Assembly (NCBI GenBank): GCA_029449235.1
Contig: JANATG010000012.1
Coordinates: 620,001 to 684,000 of the forward strand
Source: Linnemannia schmuckeri
Taxonomy: Eukaryota; Mortierellomycota; Mortierellomycetes; Mortierellales; Mortierellaceae
Length of the DNA stretch: 64,000 nt
Reading direction: 5' to 3'
In this document: in pieces, positions 57,652-64,000 of the stretch
Numbering within the stretch: position 1 is the first letter of the stretch
Layout: each line of letters opens with the position of its first letter
Notes under the pieces: generated by a model
Database searches by the model: none
Told to the model about the DNA's origin: nothing
Seen by the model: the letters and a program-made list of their open reading frames with translations, nothing else
Translations under genes and position numbers: made by a program

Positions 57652-58953
57652 TTACCAGGTAGCAGAAAGGACGACCCCTTTCCCCAAATCCTCTGCCTGG
57701 ATAACCGCCCACTGAAAGCCCACCCACGCAGAAATAATCCTCGAAAATGGCACCAACGCCGCCAAACCCGGCACCCCCGCCACAGCACCACTGAGGAACC
57801 CAAAAAAGATCTGGCTGGTATTGCTGACCCGCTGCAGTTTGTTCATACATTTGTGGGGGACATAGATCTCATACCCCCACCAGTACGTGTAGGCGCTGAT
57901 CACATCGATGGGCGGGGTCTTTGTCAGGGCGACGATTTGTTTTTTGATTGAGTTGAGAGTCGAAACGAGGGTTGTCTTGTCGGCGGTTGTTTTTGTGTTG
58001 GCGACTGTTGTTGAAGAGGTAATGGTGCCGATGTTCTTATTTTCTGTTTCTGTTGCTGTTGCTGTCGCTGTTGCGACGCCTTTGTCCTTCTTGACTACCG
58101 TGGATTCTACTACCACTGTTTCTGCTCCTTCTGCTGCTGCTGTCACTGCTGCTTCCTGTTCCGCTGCCTTTGCCTTTGCTGCTTCTGCCTCTGCAGCCTC
58201 GGCAGCCTCTGCCTCAGCAGCAGCCTTCTTGACCTCCTCCGCGGTCATCGTAATAGTCGTCACTGTCGTGGTCGTGGTCGTAACTGAAGGTTCCCCAACC
58301 GCAGGTTCAGAAATCAACGTCGCCTTCAAAGAAGCAAACGAGACCGCCCACCACGACGAAGGCGCCTTGACCTCCTCTACTTCCTCCTCCTCGCCCTCCT
58401 TTTCGCTTTCCTTGTCCTTCGATGAATTTCCTTCCTCGCCGTCTGGTTCCGAAGTAGTCGGTGCTTCCGTAGGTGCTCCTGTCGTTGCTGTATCTCCAGT
58501 TGATGGCTTAGGTTCCTGTGGTTCTGGCGCAGGATGATGGTGTCGACTGGCCTCACGAGAATGGACCTCCTTGAACTCGACCACCGTCGGATCCGGCATC
58601 GCTTTTAAGATATTGATCAAATTGTTCACCTCTGCAGGCTTTGCCTTCTGCAGCGCCTTTACGGCCTTCTTCTTCTGGTAGCTGTCCACATGTGTCTCAT
58701 GGTTCGAACCTATATTTCCCCACGGTTGAAAACGAAAAGAGAGAAAGTTTATAGCAAAAGAGTTAAAGCAGAAGAAAGAGTTTATCATAGACGTAAGTAA
58801 CCTTCAGTGATGAGACTGTGTAGTCTCAATTGATTTGGAGATCTTACCAGTAATAAGGTCTCGGATGGAGTGGGCAAGGCCAATGTTACGAGCCTCGGCT
58901 TCAACTTGGCGCTGGCTCTCGCTCTGGAATAAGCTTCGAAAGGATAACATCAT
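57652..58953 (-). CDS. Unrecognised Ala/Thr/Glu-rich protein with hydrophobic C-terminus
   Basis: Minus strand, two exons, 58953-58848 and 58709-57652, giving 387 residues. I do not recognise the family. The N-terminus (about 1-75) is charged and helical (SQRQVEAEARNIGLAHSIRDLI, then YQKKKAVKALQKAK). Residues about 85-290 are low complexity: acidic EEEEVEEV, a run of Thr, then an Ala/Glu helix (KKAAAEAEAAEAAEAEAAKA) likely to be coiled coil, then Thr/Val-rich. The last 80 residues look conserved and structured, with YTYWWGYEIYVPH followed by two adjacent hydrophobic stretches (FFGFLSGAVAGVPGLAALV and IISAWVGFQWAVI). This suggests membrane or lipid association. The stop TAA lies inside a perfect GTAAGT donor, so a further exon is possible. 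Confidence 0.65.
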
Positions 58954-59313
58954 CTTTTGTTCGTTCTGAAGGTATGGGGATAAAAAGGAAAATTATGAAT
59001 CTATGGACGTGTGAGGATGGGCGTAGTAAGAGAGTGTTTTCAGTTAACAGATAGAGAAGAAAATGGTGACAAAGTATATGGGTATGAGTTACGAAGGGAA
59101 GGAGGGAGGGAAGGAGAGTGATGAGAGGCGAATCGAAAGCAAAAGGTAAGAAAGGTAAAAAAAGAAAGAAACGAAAGAGAAAAGGGATCAGCAAAGGTGT
59201 CATTGTGCGTTTTGTTCAGGCACTCCTCCTTTATGAGTGAGAGTCTGTAATGGATGATGTTTTCCTCCTTTTTCATGTTCATGATCAGCACAACCGTGAC
59301 CCTTTACTCCCCC

Positions 59314-59348
<35 letters not shown>

Positions 59349-59920
59349 GCGCTGTCTCGATAGCTTGTCTGACTGTCAGCCTGCTACACAGGGATGGACC
59401 GTGTGGGCGCAAAAAAACCACTGACAATCACCCGATGTCCACTCAGGGGAAGCTCAAATCCAAACGTGCTCAAAGCCTAATATCATTTAGACGTTCGCAT
59501 TGCATTTCGTACCGAAACCAAGACTGTGTACAGAGGGAAATAAGGAATGGAGGAACAAAAGCGGCACCTCGTTAGGCAACCAAGATAAGTACTTTTTGTT
59601 TAATTTGGATGAAAGGGTTGTGTACATGGGATGGGTAATGAAAAAAGAAAAGAAATGAGAGTCTAGAGTGGAGAAGTGTTTGTAGGGGTTGTGTTGATGT
59701 GAAAAAAAGGATACGATCTTGGTTAAAACAAAACAAATTCTTGCTCTGACAAACAAAAAATATGGACATGATCGCAATGCAGTAGGGGGGGGGAGAGAGA
59801 GAGAGAGCAAAGTGAAAGAAATTATAAAGGCATTAGACACAAAGAAAGCAAATGTATGTAAGAAAGAAACTAAGAAAAAAGAGTAAGGAGGAAAAAAAAA
59901 GACAAGGGACAATGTATCCA
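58954..59920. other. Intergenic between two minus-strand genes
   Basis: About 1 kb with a 32-base T run at 59316-59347 and a purine-rich 3' flank of the WNK gene. No gene is seen. Confidence 0.5.
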
Positions 59921-62911
59921 TTAGATACCATCGTCCGTTCCGCTGGGCGACCTCGTCATAGGACTGGGTCGCTTGATGGTCTTTCCAAACAGTCGGTTCC
60001 TGATCGCCCTCGAGGCAAACACGGTCAGGTCGAAACCAGCCCAGTCAGAGTCCTGCAAGTCCTTGAGGTCACCAACTGTCATAATGTCCTGGTTCTTCAA
60101 CTTGGCGAGCCATTCGTTCGCTTTATCTGGACCTCGGTGGTATGCCATCGCCGTGTCATGAACCAACTCTTCAATAGGAGTGTCTGCAGAGTAATCTAAT
60201 ATAACGATAAGGTGCAAAGTTAATGAATGTACTCAAGCAAATCACTGGTACTGACTCTCATTGAAAGTAAAAAGGTACCTTTGGGAGGCAGTTCCATTTC
60301 GCCGTTGTAGTCTGGATTGGAGTTATTGCGAGTCAAAGTGGTCGACCCACCAATGAGTGTCTGTGGGTTAGACGTATCCAGAGTCAACGGGGCAACAGCG
60401 CCTTGTGACGGGTGCATGGGCGCCATGGGAGACGAGGGAGCGTGAAGTCCTGCAGAGTCCTTCTTGTCATTTGGTCCTGCCAATTCACGCAATATCCGAT
60501 TGATGTCGTGAGTAATGAATCTTTGGTATCGTTGAGGCAACACCTGCTCCTCAATCTAAAACGCAAAATGAGAAAAGGAGAGAAGAGATGAATATGGCTG
60601 GGTCGTCACACTATCAAAAGATTGACTAAAGGGTTGTTGACACATGGACGAGGATAACTCACCATCTCGTTCACGACTTCCTCAGCAGTGTCCGTGTCGG
60701 CATTGAACTCAAACTTGACGGACAGTTTGTCCATGCCCTTGAAAACAACCTGGAGCGTGAGGTGGTTCTTTGCCTCATTCGTCGACAAAACAACAACTTC
60801 AGGCTCTACTCCGAGGAAAGGATCCTCGATTGCCTCCTGAGCAGAGTATCTAATAAAACGCAAGAGAGTGTAACAAGTTAGTTATTTGGTATAGCCAATT
60901 TACAGTACGTTAATGCCCATTATGTTCAAATAGAAAAGAGCTAAAATTTACCTTTCGTGCTCTGGAGCAATGCAGTGATTGATGAGGCTGAGGACTTCGG
61001 GATCAGTCACCTTGGCGAGACAGTCAGGTTTGAGTCCCTAGGATAGTAAAAGTACAATACAATCCATGTCATGTTAGTCAATCAGTTATGGCTACTTGGG
61101 AGCTGTGCATTGGCAGGCTATGGTATAACAAAAGAATGTCTTTTGTGTAATAGGCTTACCTGCGTCACCTTCTTGAAGATCTGGGCTGCGTTCTTGCATT
61201 CGTTGTATGGGTATTCACCCGTCACCATCTCCAGCAGGCACATACCAAAGGCATAGATGTCCACCTTCTCGTTGTAGCCCTTTTCCTCGTACATCTCTGG
61301 TGCCATGAACTCGGGGGTACCTATGGTCCATACAGTGAAAAAGTTCAATACGAATGTTGGGAAATGAAATTTGTTCATTGTCACAAGAAAAGAAAATTAA
61401 GACGGGCAAGTGTGTAGTGAATCATGGCTCTTTGTCGGGGTCTTACCAATGACGGTATACTTTTTGCCAATCTTCATCTTGGCTGTTCCCATATCTCCAA
61501 TCTTGACCTCGCCGTGCGCTCCATTGATAAAGATGTTGTCGCATTTGATATCACGGTGGATGATTGGGGGGTCGTACGAGTGAAGGTATATGAGTCCCTT
61601 GAGAATCTGTCGACACCATCGTTTCACAACCTTAACGTTGGGCGTCTGCAATTTGCGAATATACCTATCAGCACACCGAAAAAGAAGACAGAGTTTGATT
61701 GAGTGAGATAGTGCAATCAGGGCCATGTTGAGCAAATTAGCCGCTTGTCGCGTCGTTTTCCGGGTGAGCTAGCCCAACAAGCCTGGGCCAAAGATCCACT
61801 TACTCTCTCAAAGTGCCGGAGGTCATAAGCTCAGTGATGAAGATGAACTCGGTGTTGCTGTACCAACAGTCGTGGAAGTTGATGATGTTGGGATGGCGGA
61901 CTCGTTTGAGAATTTCGATCTCCTGCGATAGCTCGGCGTATTCCTGTTTGGTAGTCTGGAAGCAGTTCCAGGCAACTTCATAGCCTTCCTCGCGGTCGAT
62001 GCCCTTGTAAACAATTTTATAAGCACCTTTGCCTAGCACAGAGTTCAACTGAAGGAGTTTCAAGAACAAAAAGGCGAGGAAAAAAAAAAAGTGAGAGCAA
62101 AAAGGTTAGTATGCAACTTTCAATTTCAGAACAAAGTGGGAAAGGGCCATATGGACGGTGTAGAACTACCTCATTGTGCAGCGTACCTCCCCTTCCCCCT
62201 TTTTGTGTCTCCCCTGTTGGCTTGTAATCGAACGTCCGACGATCAGAGTCGAATGGCGACAGAGAACAAAACCTTTTTTTTTTCTTTATTTTCACGCCCC
62301 TCCAAAAGAAAAGAAAAAGTTGTTTGTGTGAGGCATTTTTTTTGTTGGTGGCCAGCCTTCCAAGGGGGAACAAGTTAGCCTTGACGCCAAAAAAACTAAG
62401 AACTCCTCTTTTTAATCGCGCAAAAAAAGGCACATAGGGCCGCCGTCGGCTTGTGTATTCCTGGCAAACAACGAGTGTTTATCTCGTTCATCCGCCAGTG
62501 ATGATAATGACACAGAGCAAGACGGAAGTGAGGGAATATCGGACATGGTCATGGTATTGTTCCTGTAAAGTGTTTGTATATAAAACCTCATTGTCCCTCG
62601 AAACAAAACGTCCTTTTTCCAAACATTCTTATTCTTTTCTTGTCCCCTCTTTTCCATTTGTCCGACATAGCAATGTAGAGTACAGAGTGAACCCAAAACC
62701 AGAGCCAGAACCAGAACCCTGCGGTACACACACACACGCACAAATCACCCGACAATCAACCGCGCGAGTCAAGATACAGTGGTCACGATGTCCATACCTT
62801 AGCGTATCGTCCGTTGGGGCTGACTTCGACCACCTTTTCAGGATCGTGCTTGGAGTGATCAATATACTCGGCTATGTTTGAAGGAGAAAAAAACGGCGTC
62901 AGGGACGGGTG

Positions 62912-62952
<41 letters not shown>

Positions 62953-63163
62953 CAGGGCAGACAACAACGGCAAACAGCGTGGGACAGTGGAACAGTGGGG
63001 CACCCAAAACGTCAAACAAAACAAGGGAATTCCTGGACCACGAGTGAGTGAAAGGACACGTACAGAATGAGGAGTAGGTGCGCTCGTGCTCCTCGTCGTG
63101 GTGATGGTCAGACCCTTCGGAGCCACTCTGATAACCTCTGACGGACATGACTGGATCTGGCAT
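59921..63163 (-). CDS. WNK (with-no-lysine) family serine/threonine kinase
   Basis: Minus strand, nine exons: 63163-63064, 62871-62798, 62048-61804, 61664-61447, 61320-61160, 61037-60952, 60849-60663, 60555-60279 and 60195-59921, giving 540 residues. The kinase domain spans about 59-300. In strand beta-3 the usual VAVK is VAWN (Asn86), while a lysine sits in the glycine loop (GKGAYK, Lys69). That is the defining WNK arrangement. HRDIKCDN (Asp178), a DMG metal motif (Asp197) and TPEFMAPE are intact. A segment with LTLQVVFKGMDKLSVKFEF and DTAEEVVNEM matches the OSR1_C-like autoinhibitory domain that follows WNK kinase domains. A conserved C-terminal module (DIMTVGDLKDLQDSDWAGFD) resembles a helical SAM-like domain. 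Animal WNKs sense chloride and osmotic stress; the role in fungi is unclear. Intron 1 contains a 37-base homopolymer. Confidence 0.92.
62916..62952. repeat. 37-base T homopolymer in WNK intron 1
   Basis: An unbroken T run on the plus strand, which is poly(A) in the pre-mRNA of the minus-strand WNK gene. It lies between the acceptor of exon 2 (62872) and the donor of exon 1 (63063). Confidence 0.85.
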
Positions 63164-64000
63164 GGCTGATTCAAATGAATGTGTATGTGTGTATGTGTTC
63201 AAAAGGGAGGAGGCGGATCTCTTTTTCTTTGACGTGCAGGTCTGTGTCTCTCGTAGATGTGAGAGTATTAGAGAATGTTGTTCGTAGAAAGACAATAGAG
63301 AGAGAGAAAAAAAAAAGAAGAAAAAAGGCGCAAGAAGGGAAGAAGGGTCTTTCTTTGTGATTATTTTTTCTTTATGTTTTAGAAAGGATCCAATGGTTGA
63401 GAAGACACAATGATCAAATGGAGTCTGGATTGGATTGAGAATCGATTGCTGAAGTAAAGAGAGCGACGAGAGCGTTGGTGTGGTTGAGGAGAGAGAGAGG
63501 GTAGGAGGCGCAAATCATGGAGAATTGTTGTCGATATGTTATAAGGGTTATTGCAGTTGTGTGGAGCTGTTGGAATAAAAACAAATATAAAAAAAAAGTT
63601 GAAGGGAAAAGAAAAAGAAGAACAAGAGGAAGGAAGAGAAAAGGACGAGAGATAAAAAGAAGCAGAGAAGTGAGCACAATCAGCATTTTCGCATCCAGGG
63701 CAAACGCAGATGGACAGATATTCAGACAGAGAGCGAGAGAGAGAGACGCGCTTGAACCCCATCTCAAACTGAGCAAAATAATTACACAAACAGACAGAAG
63801 ACCCTTTCCCAGGCACAAGGCACAAAGCACAAAATAATAAAGCGAAAAAGAAAGAAGAAAACGCGACCTGCCTTGCCCCGTCCCAATTCACATGTGCCTG
63901 ACCCTTTTGATATGCTTGCTGACCGACAGAGCAGATAGAGAAAGAAGGAGAAAGGATAGAAAAAAGGGACAAGGAAGACAGAACGAAAGAAAAATACGCA
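63164..64000. other. Upstream region of WNK gene
   Basis: Purine-rich on the plus strand, therefore CT-rich in the WNK direction, which fits a promoter and leader. Minus-strand open frames here are hydrophobic low-complexity products of the CT bias. No separate gene is supported. Confidence 0.5.

Overview
This window looks like nuclear DNA of an early-diverging filamentous fungus, most likely a Mortierella-type member of Mucoromycota/Mortierellomycotina (an inference from gene content and style, not proven). Genes carry short GT-AG introns of about 60-300 bases, several with branch-site-like TACTAA sequences. Intergenic DNA is rich in pyrimidine/purine tracts and homopolymers. There is a WNK-type kinase, and a secreted carboxylesterase family has been amplified. 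I see no rRNA, tRNA, CRISPR or bacterial-style operon.

Layout. 1-7.0 kb: two near-twin type-B carboxylesterases (copy 1 cut by the left edge; copy 2 complete). 7.3-9.75 kb: a haem-free sulfite oxidase on the minus strand, divergent from a CBF1-like bHLH factor (11.0-12.3 kb). 13.0-15.1 kb: a Golgi alpha-mannosyltransferase of the MNN1 type. 15.7-18.3 kb: carboxylesterase copy 3. 19.12-21.80 kb: a dead PIF/Harbinger-type DNA transposon with recognisable inverted ends and flanking direct repeats. 22.0-24.6 kb: carboxylesterase copy 4. 25.2-27.8 kb: an MFSD1-like transporter. 27.8-40.06 kb: a gene-poor stretch of 12 kb. 40.06-41.7 kb: a Yap-type bZIP factor. 42.7-45.2 kb: a MAPK-phosphatase-like DUSP (minus). 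49.1-51.5 kb: chaperonin subunit CCT-alpha. 51.8-54.8 kb: inverted carboxylesterase copy 5. 56.0-57.4 kb: an alpha/beta hydrolase. 57.7-58.95 kb: an unrecognised low-complexity protein (minus). 59.9-63.2 kb: a WNK kinase (minus).

How they fit together. The dominant theme is a five-member secreted carboxylesterase family, spread over 55 kb and interrupted by unrelated genes. Each complete member has a signal peptide, then a cysteine-patterned domain that resembles a C-type lectin-like fold, then a full type-B esterase/lipase. This fusion is the most novel-looking system here. The family falls into two intron-structure groups. Copies 1 and 2 show a mosaic of identical and diverged blocks that suggests gene conversion, and copy 5 has gained a Ser/Thr/Pro-rich tail. 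A second possible functional link is the sulfite oxidase/CBF1-like pair, which shares a 1.27-kb promoter region containing three E-box-like TCACGTT sites.
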